A stretch of 64,000 bases of DNA from Polyangiaceae bacterium (lineage in GTDB: Bacteria > Myxococcota_A > Polyangia > Polyangiales > Polyangiaceae), in contig JABTUA010000002.1 in assembly GCA_015075635.1 (NCBI GenBank), forward strand, positions 1,488,001 through 1,552,000. Reading direction: 5' to 3'. Positions 8,660 to 17,705 of this stretch are shown here, piece after piece. Numbering within the stretch: position 1 is the first letter of the stretch; every line of letters begins with the position of its first letter. Both the position numbers and the translations under genes were made by a program. The notes under the pieces were generated by a model. The model did no database searches and was not told the origin of the DNA. It worked only from the letters and a program-made list of their open reading frames with translations.

Positions 8660-10843
8660 GTGCGGAAGCCCTTCACCGCCCTGTGCTGCGCCGCCCTCAC
8701 CGGCGCGTGTATGGAAGGGCTTCCTCCCGACTTGCCGCCACGAAAACCGATCGTGGCGCGACCGCTAGCGAGCGCTGCGGAGCCCGAGGCCCAGCCACCA
8801 CCCGAGCAGCCGTCGGCTCCGGTGCTGGTGCCGCAGACGGGTCACGTCTCGCAGGTGTGGTCGGTGGCCTTCCACCCGAGCGGGCGCTTCCTGGCCACCG
8901 GGGGCTTCGACCACACGGTCGGCATCTGGAACCTGGAGGGTGGCCTCTTGGCGCAGCTCACGGGTCACCACGAGGCGCTGAAGCGGGTGGCCTGGAGCGG
9001 CGACGGCAGAGTGCTCGCGTCGATCGCGCGGGACTCGCGCATCATCGTCTGGGATCTCGCTCGCTTCGCGGCCAAGCGGGTGATCGAGCATCCGGGCTTC
9101 GATCTCGCGCTCGGCGCCGACGGCAAACGCATCTACACCGTGGGACCGCAGGCGGAGCTGTCGGTGTACGACGCCGAGACCGGCAAGCTGCTGGACTCGG
9201 CTCGGACGCCCAACGGAGAGGGGCGACAGCTCCTGGGCGTGGCGCTGAGCGCGGACGGTCGCTTCGTGGCGACGGCGAGCCTCGACGGGCTCGTCCACGT
9301 CTGGGACACGTCGAAGCTCGCGGTGCGCGCCAAGCTCGCGGCGCGCACCTGGCGTCTGGCGTTCGGCTCGGGCGGCCGCCTCGCAGTGCCCTCGGGTGAC
9401 CGCGTGCTGATCGCCGACGCCGAGACCGGCAAGGTCGAGCGGGAGCTGGCGACGGGCAACGGCGTGAGCCACGTGGCCTTCGGCCAGGACGGCCGGCGCC
9501 TGTTCGCGAGCGTGGGCAACGACGTGATGGTGTTCGACCCCGAATCCGGCAAGAGGCTCGCCAAGTACTCCGCCGGCATCATCGAAGCGCTGGGCGTGAG
9601 CCGGGACGGATCGCTCGTGGCCACCGGCAACGACGATCCGCAGGTGCGGCTCTGGCGCGCGGAGAGCGGCGCACCGGTGCGCGCGCTGGGCTCGCCCTGG
9701 GGCGAGGTGAGCGCGGCGCGCTTCGATCCGAAAGGCGAACGCATCGCCACGGCGGCGGCGCTCTGGATCGACGTCTGGGACGCGCAGCGCGGCAAGATCC
9801 TCCGACGCCTGCGGGCGAAGAAGAAGCAGCCTGGCGCTCCGGCGTGGTCGCCCGACGGCGCTCTCGTCGCGGCCAGCGTCGCCGACGGCAGCGTGGGCGT
9901 GTGGGACGCGGAGAGCGGAGCGGAGCTGGGTCAGATCACGGTCCCGACCCGGGATGACTGGGGGCCGCGCTTCGCGTTCTCGCCGGACTCGAAGGCGCTG
10001 GCGATGTTCGCCGGAGATCGCCTCAGCATCTGGGATCGCGGCAAGCGCAAGATCGTCAAGAGCATCGCCCTGAAGCTCTCGCTCGCGAGCGATCTGGTCT
10101 GGAACGGCTCGGTGGTGGCCGTCGGCGGCGGGGAAGGAGTCGAGCTCTTCGACTCGAGTGCCTGGAAGCCCCTCGGGCGCCTCGACGTGAAGCAGCTCGT
10201 GGCTTGGGGCCGGGTCGAGGACCTGGAGCTCTCGGCCGACGGCAAGAGCCTGGTGGTCGCCACCAGCCAGCACATCGGGCGCTGGGACGTGGGCTCCCGA
10301 ACCCTGGTCGCCAAGATCGAGGGGCGGTCGCTGCACGCGGCGCCGGTGTTCTCGCCGGACGGGCGGTTGATCGCGTTTCCGGATCGGAAGCGCGCCATCA
10401 CGCTGTGGGACGGTCGGACGACGTTCGAGGTGCTGCGGGCCGACAGCGCCGTGCGTCAGATTCGCTTCAGCCCCGACGGCAAACGCCTGGCCGTCGCCAC
10501 GGACGACAGCCTGATCCGAGTGGTGGACGTGGCATCGAGGAAGCTCCTCCGCACCCTGGCTGGGCACGAGGCGCGGATCTGGAGCCTCACGTGGCACCCG
10601 AGCGGCGAGGTCTTGCTCTCCGCGAGTCATCAGGCGCGCTTGCACCGCGTGAGCGACGGCAAGCTGCTCACCCTGCGCGCCCGCTACGACGCGCCGAAAG
10701 GCGTGGTGCACTCGGCGGACGCCTTCTCCGGCGAGGCCTCCGAGCTGTTGCGCTTGCGCAGCGGCGCGAGCCTCGAGCAGGCGACGCTCTCCGCCGTGAG
10801 CAGCGGGGAGGAGGGCTTGCTCGGCTCGTTCTGGCAGCCGTGA
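8660..10843 (+). CDS. WD40-repeat beta-propeller lipoprotein
   Basis: An in-frame ATG exists at 8594. I prefer GTG 8660 because it gives a proper lipoprotein signal (KPFTALCCAALTGAC, lipobox LTGAC) and the extra upstream residues look non-coding. A 60-residue Pro-rich linker leads into about 13-14 WD40 repeats filling the rest of the 727 residues, with blades ending in IWN, VWD or LWR. That is enough for two seven-bladed propellers. WD40 propellers are protein-interaction scaffolds. Here the domain would sit outside the inner membrane, tethered by lipid. It stops one base before the convergent gene's stop at 10844. Confidence 0.85.
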   Translation: MRKPFTALCCAALTGACMEGLPPDLPPRKPIVARPLASAAEPEAQPPPEQPSAPVLVPQTGHVSQVWSVAFHPSGRFLATGGFDHTVGIWNLEGGLLAQLTGHHEALKRVAWSGDGRVLASIARDSRIIVWDLARFAAKRVIEHPGFDLALGADGKRIYTVGPQAELSVYDAETGKLLDSARTPNGEGRQLLGVALSADGRFVATASLDGLVHVWDTSKLAVRAKLAARTWRLAFGSGGRLAVPSGDRVLIADAETGKVERELATGNGVSHVAFGQDGRRLFASVGNDVMVFDPESGKRLAKYSAGIIEALGVSRDGSLVATGNDDPQVRLWRAESGAPVRALGSPWGEVSAARFDPKGERIATAAALWIDVWDAQRGKILRRLRAKKKQPGAPAWSPDGALVAASVADGSVGVWDAESGAELGQITVPTRDDWGPRFAFSPDSKALAMFAGDRLSIWDRGKRKIVKSIALKLSLASDLVWNGSVVAVGGGEGVELFDSSAWKPLGRLDVKQLVAWGRVEDLELSADGKSLVVATSQHIGRWDVGSRTLVAKIEGRSLHAAPVFSPDGRLIAFPDRKRAITLWDGRTTFEVLRADSAVRQIRFSPDGKRLAVATDDSLIRVVDVASRKLLRTLAGHEARIWSLTWHPSGEVLLSASHQARLHRVSDGKLLTLRARYDAPKGVVHSADAFSGEASELLRLRSGASLEQATLSAVSSGEEGLLGSFWQP

Positions 10844-11290
10844 TCAGAGCTTGAACACGAACAGATCTGCCTCGGGATCCAGGGCCACGAACAACGCCTC
10901 GTGCGCGTTCGAGGGCGCGGCTTCGCCCTTCTTGAGCGGCCAAGCCAGGAACGCGCCGTCGTGATCCGGCGAGAGCATCACCGCGACCCGCACCGCGTGG
11001 TGTCGGACCCGCGCCTGCGGCGGGACCGAGGCGATGGGCTCGTCGCCGGTCGGAGCCGGCGGCGGCACGGTGCGCGGGATCTCGAGCAGCGCGCGGAGCT
11101 CGGCCGCGCTCTTGGCCAGCTCCACCGCCCGCAGGTCGGCGCCAGCCTCCGCGGCGGCCTCCGCGGCGCGACGCACCCAGGAGAGGGCGGCGCGCTTGTC
11201 ACCCTGGGACCACACGGCGTTGGCCGTCTCGAGGGCCCAGCGCACGTCGTCGGCGTCGTCTTGCTTCGTGTTCGGTAGCTCGGCGTCCAT
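10844..11290 (-). CDS. Unknown cytoplasmic protein, last gene of the LpoA-TsaE-MlaE series
   Basis: The 148-residue protein has a helical N-terminal half with TPR-like spacing (DDVRWALETANAVWSQGDKRAALSWVRRAAEAA). The C-terminal half is beta-rich and ends DPEADLFVFKL. No signal peptide. ATG 11290 lies six bases downstream of the MlaE stop, so it is almost certainly co-transcribed. I do not recognise the family; similar short proteins with one helical repeat occur in myxobacteria as adaptor-like proteins. Confidence 0.7.
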   Translation of the reverse strand: MDAELPNTKQDDADDVRWALETANAVWSQGDKRAALSWVRRAAEAAAEAGADLRAVELAKSAAELRALLEIPRTVPPPAPTGDEPIASVPPQARVRHHAVRVAVMLSPDHDGAFLAWPLKKGEAAPSNAHEALFVALDPEADLFVFKL

Positions 11291-11296
11291 TTCCCC

Positions 11297-12106
11297 TCAC
11301 AGCTCCGTGAGCCAGTCGGTGATGAAATAGTTGGCGATCAAGAGCGCCACCGCGCTCTGCACCACGGCGCGCGTGGTGGCGAGGCCCACGCCACGAGCGC
11401 CGCCGCTGGCGAAGAAGCCCTGGTTGCACGAGATGGCGGAGACCAAGAAGCCGAACACCGCGGACTTGATCATGCCCATCCAGAAGTCCTTGAGCTCGAG
11501 GTAGCGCTCGATGTTCGACACGAACACACCGGGGTCCACGCTCAGCCACTTCACCGCTACGACCCACGCTCCCACCATGCCGACGCACCCGTACAGCACG
11601 CACAGGAGCGGGCCCATCAAGACCGAGGCAAGCATGCGCGGCGAGAGCAGGTACTGCACCGGGCTCACGCCCATGGTGACCAGCGCGTCGATCTGCTCGG
11701 TCACACGCATGTTGCCGATCTCCGCGGCCATGGAGCTGCCGGCCCGCGCGGTGACCATCAGCGCGCTGAACACGGGAGCGATCTCGCGCGCCAGCGAGAT
11801 GGCGACGATGGCGCCGACGCTGCCTTCCGCGCCGAACTGACGCAGGCTGTTGACGGTCTGCAAAGCCAGCACCATGCCGCTGAAGATGCCCGTGAGCGAG
11901 ACGATGAACACCGACTGCACGCCGATGAAGTCCATGGCGCTCAGCAGCTGCCCCAGGCGATAGGGCGGGCGGATCATCCAGGTGAGCGTTCGCGTCGTGA
12001 GCAGCACGAACTGCCCCACGCCCTCGAGCCCGGCGAGTGGCCCCCGAGTCAGGCTCTGGAAGAAGCCCGGCTCGCCACCCGTCTGTTCTGCTGCCGCCAC
12101 GGCCAT
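11297..12106 (-). CDS. mlaE: MlaE-family ABC permease for lipid transport
   Basis: The 269-residue protein starts at ATG 12106 and has the MlaE/Ttg2B permease layout: an N-terminal amphipathic segment, then five or six helices. Conserved blocks are visible: GMVLALQ, the EIAPVFSALMVTARAGSSMAAEIGNM coupling region (usual ELGPVLTAL...GR.G.AIAAELG) and the EQIDAL motif with SPVQYLLSPR. MlaE with MlaF and an MCE protein moves phospholipid between inner and outer membranes. No mlaF or mlaD gene lies next to it, so the partners must be elsewhere. It sits 16 bases downstream of tsaE, in the same transcription unit. Confidence 0.9.
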   Translation of the reverse strand: MAVAAAEQTGGEPGFFQSLTRGPLAGLEGVGQFVLLTTRTLTWMIRPPYRLGQLLSAMDFIGVQSVFIVSLTGIFSGMVLALQTVNSLRQFGAEGSVGAIVAISLAREIAPVFSALMVTARAGSSMAAEIGNMRVTEQIDALVTMGVSPVQYLLSPRMLASVLMGPLLCVLYGCVGMVGAWVVAVKWLSVDPGVFVSNIERYLELKDFWMGMIKSAVFGFLVSAISCNQGFFASGGARGVGLATTRAVVQSAVALLIANYFITDWLTEL

Positions 12107-12122
12107 CCCTTGGCTACCAGGG

Positions 12123-12581
12123 TTAGCCCTTCCCCGAGAATTCCGCCAGAATTTGCCCCGAGCGCGGTCCGGTGGCCCGGAATGACGCGCGGCGCGGCCC
12201 GAGCCCCAGCGTGAGGACGAGCGCGTCGCCACCCAAGAGCTCGATCCAGGGCTCGCCCCACTCCACGACGACCAGCCGGCCTTCGTCACGCTGGTGGTCG
12301 AGGCCCAAGTCCCTGACCTCTCTGGCCGCGCTCAGCCGATACAGGTCCGCGTGAGCGAGCGGAGGCCGCGTGTCGTGCTCGACGATCAGCGCGAACGTCG
12401 GGCTCGTGACCGACACGCGCTCGGGTAGGCCCAGCGCGCGGCACAGCGCGCGCACGAAGAACGTCTTGCCGGCCCCGAGCTCGCCAGACAGGACCAGAAG
12501 GTCACCGGCGCGGAGGTGTGGCGCCAGCGAGCGCGCTAGCTGCTTGGTGGCGCGGCGGCTCGGGAGCTCGACGACGCTCAC
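12123..12581 (-). CDS. tsaE: tRNA threonylcarbamoyladenosine biosynthesis ATPase TsaE
   Basis: The 152-residue protein has P-loop GELGAGKT at about residues 34-41, then SPTFALIVEHD and HADLYRL, with VVVEWGEP as the Walker B region. All are signatures of TsaE (YjeE). With TsaB and TsaD it drives t6A37 formation on ANN-decoding tRNAs in the cytoplasm. The GTG start overlaps the stop of the preceding lipoprotein gene (GTGA). Normal length and complete motifs. Confidence 0.93.
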   Translation of the reverse strand: MSVVELPSRRATKQLARSLAPHLRAGDLLVLSGELGAGKTFFVRALCRALGLPERVSVTSPTFALIVEHDTRPPLAHADLYRLSAAREVRDLGLDHQRDEGRLVVVEWGEPWIELLGGDALVLTLGLGPRRASFRATGPRSGQILAEFSGKG

Positions 12582-14425
12582 GGCGCGCCCTTGCCTCGGC
12601 TCCACACCACGCTGCCGAGCGTGCGCGGGAGCACGCGTTTGCCAGCGAAGCCCGCGTGCTCGCTCGACCACAGCTCGCCCTCCGCAACGGCCAGTCGCTC
12701 CTTCGCGCGCCGGTGCAACTCCGCCACGACGCGTGCGTCGTCCGCGCGCTCCAATGGAAGCTCCGACAACGCCTGCCGCGCGAGGACTGCCGCGTCGTGC
12801 CCGAGGGTCGTGTACCAACTCGGCGCGTGTCCCGACTGCACGACCAGCTTCTTCTGCGACTCCGGCGCGGCAGTGCCCGGCCGGTGCGGGAACGCGCCGG
12901 CAGAGAGCGCGAAGCGCGGCTGCCCAGGCTCCAGCTCCGCGAACACTTCGCCAGCCTCGAGCCCGAGCCCGAGCGTCACCCGCCGCCCGCTCTCCTGGGT
13001 CTCCCGCGCCACCTCGCGCGCGCAGACGGCGTCCCCGGTGACGAGCACGCCGTCCACGCGCTCCTTCTTCCAGGCCAGCACCGGGAAGCGCGGCTGCCCG
13101 GCCGCGCTCGGCGCGGCGTCGCACGGAACACCCCCGCGGCCGACGCTCGCCCGCTTGTCCAAAGAGAGCGCTGTGGCGCCCTCGAGCAGAGCTTGGCTCT
13201 CACGCTCGGGGGTCTCGGCGATCACGAACTCCGCCCCACCTCGAGCGGGCGCAGGCGCGAGCAACAGCACGGGGATGCCTGTGTTGGCCGAGTACTTGGC
13301 CGCTGCCACGGCGGAGGCTTCATCGATTCCGGCGATCAAGATGGCCGCGCCTTCGCCAGCGAGCTCCGCCAGCGCGTGCGCGACGCCGTGCTCGGATCCG
13401 TCGTCTTCGCTCGTCACGAGCTGGACGGCCTCGCGATCCGCAGCCGATGCCGGTAGGCCGAGCGCGCGAGACACCCCCGTCGCGACTTGCGCCGAGCGCC
13501 GGCGCTGTTCCGCGCTGCCGATGCTGAGCACCAGCCCGAGCGATCGGCCCGCCACGCGCGGCAGCACCGAACCCGAGGCCGCGATCCGCACGAGCTCTTG
13601 CCCGAGCTCGCCGCGCCGAAACAGCGGGAGCCCAGTGTCGAGCAAGCGCCGCGCCAACGCGCCGTCCTCGTGCTGCACGCACAGCTTCGCCAGACGCTCG
13701 GCGACCAGCGGCACCAGGAAGCTGCGTGCCCGCTCCTTCTCCGGGTTCACGTTGGCGGAGCCTTCCTCGGCGAGGAGCTCGGTGAGTGAGCGGAACAGCG
13801 GCTCCGCGGCGATCTGCGCGCTGAGCTCGATGATGCGACCGCGCACCGCGTCGCGTTCTTCCGGCGCGGTCTCGGCGAGCCAGTCCCTCATGGCGCGCAC
13901 CGCAAGCCCCGGCCGCCGGGCACCCAGCGCCGCGACCACTCGCTGCTCGCCGAACAAGAAGCGTTCGTCCGGGTCGATGATCTTTCCCTCCAGCGGCGTG
14001 AGCACACTGAGCGCCTGATCCGGCTTCCCTTCGCGCAGGAGGATGGCGGCTTCGGCGACCGCCGCAAAATCCCGCACCGTCCCGCCGGGTCCCTGCCGGA
14101 TCTCCTGAACCAGGGCCCGCGCCTCCGCGACACGTCCGCGCTGGACGTAGAGCCACGCCAGGTAGACCCGCGCGGTGCGAGCTCGCCGGTCGCGCGAGTG
14201 CGCGTCCAAGAACGAGACGATCGCGGGCTCGAGGCGCGCTCTGTCGGCGGGGCGCGACGAGGTCCAGAGCCGATGGATGTCACGGAAGTCGCGCTGCGCG
14301 CCCAGCGACTCGGCCACGTTCGCTTGGGGCATGAGCTCGCCAGAGCTCCCTCCTCCGCAGGCCGCGAGGCCGAGAGCGATGGCAACGGAAAGCTCGCGCG
14401 GGATCGGAAGGCGGGGAACGTGCAT
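12578..14425 (-). CDS. LpoA/LppC-like lipoprotein: TPR plus periplasmic-binding fold
   Basis: Signal peptide and lipobox (LSVAIALGLAACG) anchor a 615-residue protein. Residues about 40-290 are helical TPR-like repeats, and about 290-600 form a type I periplasmic-binding fold (AILIAGIDEASAVAAAKY, NTGIPVLLLAPA, DGVLVTGDAVCAREVA). This order of domains is that of LpoA/LppC, the outer-membrane lipoprotein that activates penicillin-binding protein 1A. Sequence similarity is only by architecture, so PBP activation is inferred. It is the first gene of a coupled minus-strand series with tsaE, mlaE and an unknown gene. Confidence 0.8.
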   Translation of the reverse strand: MHVPRLPIPRELSVAIALGLAACGGGSSGELMPQANVAESLGAQRDFRDIHRLWTSSRPADRARLEPAIVSFLDAHSRDRRARTARVYLAWLYVQRGRVAEARALVQEIRQGPGGTVRDFAAVAEAAILLREGKPDQALSVLTPLEGKIIDPDERFLFGEQRVVAALGARRPGLAVRAMRDWLAETAPEERDAVRGRIIELSAQIAAEPLFRSLTELLAEEGSANVNPEKERARSFLVPLVAERLAKLCVQHEDGALARRLLDTGLPLFRRGELGQELVRIAASGSVLPRVAGRSLGLVLSIGSAEQRRRSAQVATGVSRALGLPASAADREAVQLVTSEDDGSEHGVAHALAELAGEGAAILIAGIDEASAVAAAKYSANTGIPVLLLAPAPARGGAEFVIAETPERESQALLEGATALSLDKRASVGRGGVPCDAAPSAAGQPRFPVLAWKKERVDGVLVTGDAVCAREVARETQESGRRVTLGLGLEAGEVFAELEPGQPRFALSAGAFPHRPGTAAPESQKKLVVQSGHAPSWYTTLGHDAAVLARQALSELPLERADDARVVAELHRRAKERLAVAEGELWSSEHAGFAGKRVLPRTLGSVVWSRGKGAP

Positions 14426-14481
14426 CGCGCGGCTCGCCGGAATGGCGCTGCTAGGGTACTCTCTGCGCAGGAGAACGCGAC

Positions 14482-15600
14482 ATGGCCAAGCGGTTCGTGG
14501 GGATCGGACTCTGGGCAGCCCTCGGCACCTTCGCGCTTTCGCAGGCCTGCGGCAGCGCGGAAGACGGGGGGATCGCCGGCGGCGACGGCGGCGTCTCGGC
14601 CGGCGGCAAGGGCGGCGGCTCGGCCGCCAGCGGCGCGACCAGCGGCAGCGGCGGCGGCCTGATCCTGGAAGGTGGCCCTGGCGACGGCTCGCTCACCGAC
14701 GCCAACGCCTGCGCCACGGAGACGCAGAAGGCCGAGCCCCTGCCGCTCGACATCTACATCATGCTCGACAAGTCCGGCTCCATGCTCGGCACCAAGTGGA
14801 CGAGCACGGTCAGCGCCATCAACTCGTTCGTGAACGACGCGCAGTCCGCGGGCATCGGCGTCGGCCTCGACTTCTTCCCGGACAATCCGGAGTGCTCGAT
14901 CGGCACGTACTCGACCCCGAGCGTACCCATCGCAGTCTTGCCGGGCAACGCGACCAACATCTCGGGCGCGCTCTCGAGCACCGGGCCGAGCGGCGGCACG
15001 CCGACGCTGCCAGCGATGCAGGGCGCCCTCTCCTACGCGCAGACTCACGCCATCAAGAACCCCGACCACGTGGTCGTCATCGTGCTCGCCACGGACGGGC
15101 AGCCCAACGACTGCAGCAGCAGCGTGGGTGGCGTGTCGGGCATCGCGCAGCAAGGCGTCAACGGCTCACCCAAGATCCTGACCTTCGTGATCGGCGTGGG
15201 CAGCGCGCTCTCGAACCTGAACCAGATCGCTCAGGCCGGCGGCACCAACTCCGCGTTCATCGTGGACACCAGTGGCAACGTCGGCCAGCAGTTCATCGAC
15301 GCATTGAACGCCATCCGCGGCGCGGCGCTGGCCTGCGAGTACCTGATCCCGAAGCCGCAGACGGGCACGGTGGACCCCACGAAGGTCAACGTGACCTTCA
15401 CCCCGGACGGCGGCCAGCCGGAGACCTGGCCGAAGTACGCCAACGAGGCGGCCTGCCCCCCCACGGGCAACGGCTGGTACTACGACAACGACATCTCCCC
15501 GACCAAGATCCTGCTCTGCCCGGGCACCTGCTCCATGGTCAAGAACACCAAGGGCCAGGTGGACGTGTTGTTCGGCTGCGCTACCAAGGGACCGGCCTGA
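14482..15600 (+). CDS. VWA-domain lipoprotein
   Basis: ATG 14482 follows CAGGAG at eight bases. A lipoprotein signal (lipobox LSQAC) leads into a 45-residue Gly/Ser/Ala linker typical of myxobacterial surface proteins. The von Willebrand factor A domain starts near residue 90 with the metal site DKSGSM, followed by the SGGTPTLPA threonine turn and VVIVLATDGQPNDC. Residues about 285-372 form a Cys-bearing C-terminal domain (ACEYLIPKP, ILLCPGTCSMV). VWA domains with intact MIDAS sites mediate metal-dependent adhesion. Divergent from the LpoA-like gene, with 56 bases between the starts. Confidence 0.88.
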   Translation: MAKRFVGIGLWAALGTFALSQACGSAEDGGIAGGDGGVSAGGKGGGSAASGATSGSGGGLILEGGPGDGSLTDANACATETQKAEPLPLDIYIMLDKSGSMLGTKWTSTVSAINSFVNDAQSAGIGVGLDFFPDNPECSIGTYSTPSVPIAVLPGNATNISGALSSTGPSGGTPTLPAMQGALSYAQTHAIKNPDHVVVIVLATDGQPNDCSSSVGGVSGIAQQGVNGSPKILTFVIGVGSALSNLNQIAQAGGTNSAFIVDTSGNVGQQFIDALNAIRGAALACEYLIPKPQTGTVDPTKVNVTFTPDGGQPETWPKYANEAACPPTGNGWYYDNDISPTKILLCPGTCSMVKNTKGQVDVLFGCATKGPA

Positions 15601-15651
15601 GCGCCCGAGTGGAGCTTCCGGCCAGCGTGCGATACGGTCGCCGGCAGCAGT

Positions 15652-16326
15652 GTGAGTGACCTCGTAGCGACGGACCGACGCACCTTCGTACGACGGCGCG
15701 TGATGTCGTTGTGCGGCGTGGTGCCGCTCGGAGTCTTCACGCTCGCTCACCTCTTGGCCATGGCGCAGGCGGTTCGCGGACCAGAGGCGTTCTCGGGCGC
15801 GCTCGCCCGACTGACTCCGCTGCGAATGGCGCTCGAGGCCGCCCTGATCGGAGTCCCCCTCCTGGTGCACGCCGGCATCGGCTTGTCCATCGCCACCAAG
15901 GCGCGACCCAACGTCGGCAGCTATCCCTATTCGGGCAACCTTGCCTGGGCCCTTCAGCGAGCCAGCGGCGTGGTCGTGCTGCTCTTTCTCCTCGTGCACC
16001 TCTGGGAGTACCGCGTGAAGGTCCTGCTCGGGCAGACCGCCAGCGCCGACTTCCACACCGACCTCGTGGCCAGCCTGTCCAGCGCTGGACCATTCGGCTT
16101 CCCCGTCCATGCTGTCGCCTACCTCCTGGGCGTCGCCGCCACCGTGTACCATCTGGCCAACGGCGTCGTCGGCTTCTCCGCGAGCTTCGGCCTGGTGACC
16201 AGCGCCCGGGCGCTGCACCGCGTGCAGCTCTTCTCCAACGTGCTCGGCGCGCTCCTGTTCCTGCTGAGTGCCGCCACGGTGATCCACCTGGCGACCGGAA
16301 CCGCGACGCCCTGGGGAAGATCGTGA
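15652..16326 (+). CDS. sdhC: Succinate dehydrogenase/fumarate reductase cytochrome b subunit (Sdh type with five helices)
   Basis: The 224-residue protein starts at GTG 15652. It has five hydrophobic helices with histidines at the positions used for two b hemes in the Bacillus-type family (LAHLLAM, VHAGIGL, LLVHLWEYR, VYHLANG). The third-loop motif ATVYHLANGVVGF is diagnostic. It anchors the soluble subunits and passes electrons to or from quinone. Its stop overlaps the GTG of the flavoprotein gene, starting a coupled C-A-B operon. Confidence 0.9.
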   Translation: MSDLVATDRRTFVRRRVMSLCGVVPLGVFTLAHLLAMAQAVRGPEAFSGALARLTPLRMALEAALIGVPLLVHAGIGLSIATKARPNVGSYPYSGNLAWALQRASGVVVLLFLLVHLWEYRVKVLLGQTASADFHTDLVASLSSAGPFGFPVHAVAYLLGVAATVYHLANGVVGFSASFGLVTSARALHRVQLFSNVLGALLFLLSAATVIHLATGTATPWGRS

Positions 16327-17705
16327 GCGAGCCCGTGCTGGTCGTCGGCGAAGGCATCGCCGGGCAAGCAGTGGCGCTCGCGCTCCTGGACCGCGGCGTG
16401 CCCGTGCTGCTCGTGGCCCGGTCGCCCGCGGAGCACGCCGAGTCCACGCACCGGCACGAAGGTCTCGAGGCTGCCCTCGGAGCCGACGACAGCCCCGCGC
16501 GCCACCTCGACGATCTGGTGGCGCTGGCCGGGGAGCCCGCGCGCCCGTTCTTGGAGGCGATGACCGAGGCCGCGCCGGAGCTGGTGAGCGCGCTGGCCCA
16601 GCTCGACGTGCCCTTCGAGCGCACGCGCAAAGGCGAGCTCGCACTCTCCCGGCTCCCGGGAGCGAGCCGGCCGCGCGCAGTTCACGCCGGCTGTCAGACC
16701 GCGCGACACGTGAGCCGCCGGCTGTCGCAGCGGCTGCTTCGCCACGAAGTCGATGGCCTCCTGGAGCGCGAGCTCGGCTGGAGCGTGGTCGAGCTCCTGC
16801 TCGACGACGAGGGGCACGCGCGCGGCGCCGTGGCGCTCTGTTTCGCCAGCGGCGAGAGCCGCGCGTTCGCTGCCACGGGCGTCTGCCTCGCGAGCGGCGG
16901 TCACGCGGGCTCGTTCATGGCGGACACTCTGGCGCCAGCCGGCCTCGGCGCGGTGACCGGGCTGGCGCTACGCCACGGCGCGCGCGTGGTCGCCCCGGAG
17001 CGCGTGAGCTTCCACCCGTTCTGCTACCGCGCCGGCGGCTTCTTGCGACGTTTGCCCCGCCGCCTGGAGAGTCTGGGGGCCGAGCTCGACGCGGGGTTGC
17101 TCGATCTCTCGAAGTTGGATCGCGCCCCGTTGCGGCTCGCCGCGGGGCCCGCGCTCGACGCCTACGCGCGCGCGACCGGCGCCGACCCGTACGCGGAGCC
17201 CGTGGCCGTGGAAAGCGCGCCCGACCGCAGCCTCGGCGGCCTCTGGGTAGACCTGGATCACGCCACTTCGGTGCCCGGCCTCTACGCCGTGGGCGGCGTC
17301 ACCGCCGCGTACTTCGGCGAGGCCACCAGCCCTGGCACCCCGCTCACCGCCGCGCTCCACGCCGCCCGCCCCGCAGCTGGCGCCATCGAACGTTACCGCC
17401 TCGAGCGCGGCGAGCCGAAGAGCCTGGGCTCGCGCCTGGCTGCTGCCGAGAAGCGGAGCGACGAGGCGGCTCGCGCGTGGCTGAGTCGTGACGACCAAGG
17501 CGCGTGCGTGGAGGAGATCGCGCGCGAGGTCCGCCAAACCCTCGCGGCCGGAAGTGGCGACCTGGACGCCCTCGAAGAGCGCCTGAAGAAGGCCCACCTC
17601 GGCGACGCGTCGCTCCGCGCAAACTCGGCGCTGCACCTGGCCCTCGAGCTCGCTCCGGCACTGCTCCTCGCCCGTCGCATCCTCGCCAGTCCGGGGGACG
17701 CATGA
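16323..17705 (+). CDS. Degenerate SdhA/FrdA-like flavoprotein
   Basis: GTG 16323 (GTGA overlap) opens a 461-residue protein, well short of the usual 570-640. The FAD Rossmann motif GEGIAG and the late GGLWVDLDHATSVPGLYAVGG strand are clear, and the position between sdhC and sdhB fixes the identity. However, the SE..RGEGG active-site segment is absent after SFHP. The RLGANSL arginine loop reads ATSPGTPL instead. The FAD-attaching SHxxxAQGG stretch reads STHRHEGLEAA. The capping domain is shortened. Succinate oxidation or fumarate reduction by this chain looks unlikely; an electron-transfer or structural role is inferred. Confidence 0.8.
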   Translation: MSEPVLVVGEGIAGQAVALALLDRGVPVLLVARSPAEHAESTHRHEGLEAALGADDSPARHLDDLVALAGEPARPFLEAMTEAAPELVSALAQLDVPFERTRKGELALSRLPGASRPRAVHAGCQTARHVSRRLSQRLLRHEVDGLLERELGWSVVELLLDDEGHARGAVALCFASGESRAFAATGVCLASGGHAGSFMADTLAPAGLGAVTGLALRHGARVVAPERVSFHPFCYRAGGFLRRLPRRLESLGAELDAGLLDLSKLDRAPLRLAAGPALDAYARATGADPYAEPVAVESAPDRSLGGLWVDLDHATSVPGLYAVGGVTAAYFGEATSPGTPLTAALHAARPAAGAIERYRLERGEPKSLGSRLAAAEKRSDEAARAWLSRDDQGACVEEIAREVRQTLAAGSGDLDALEERLKKAHLGDASLRANSALHLALELAPALLLARRILASPGDA

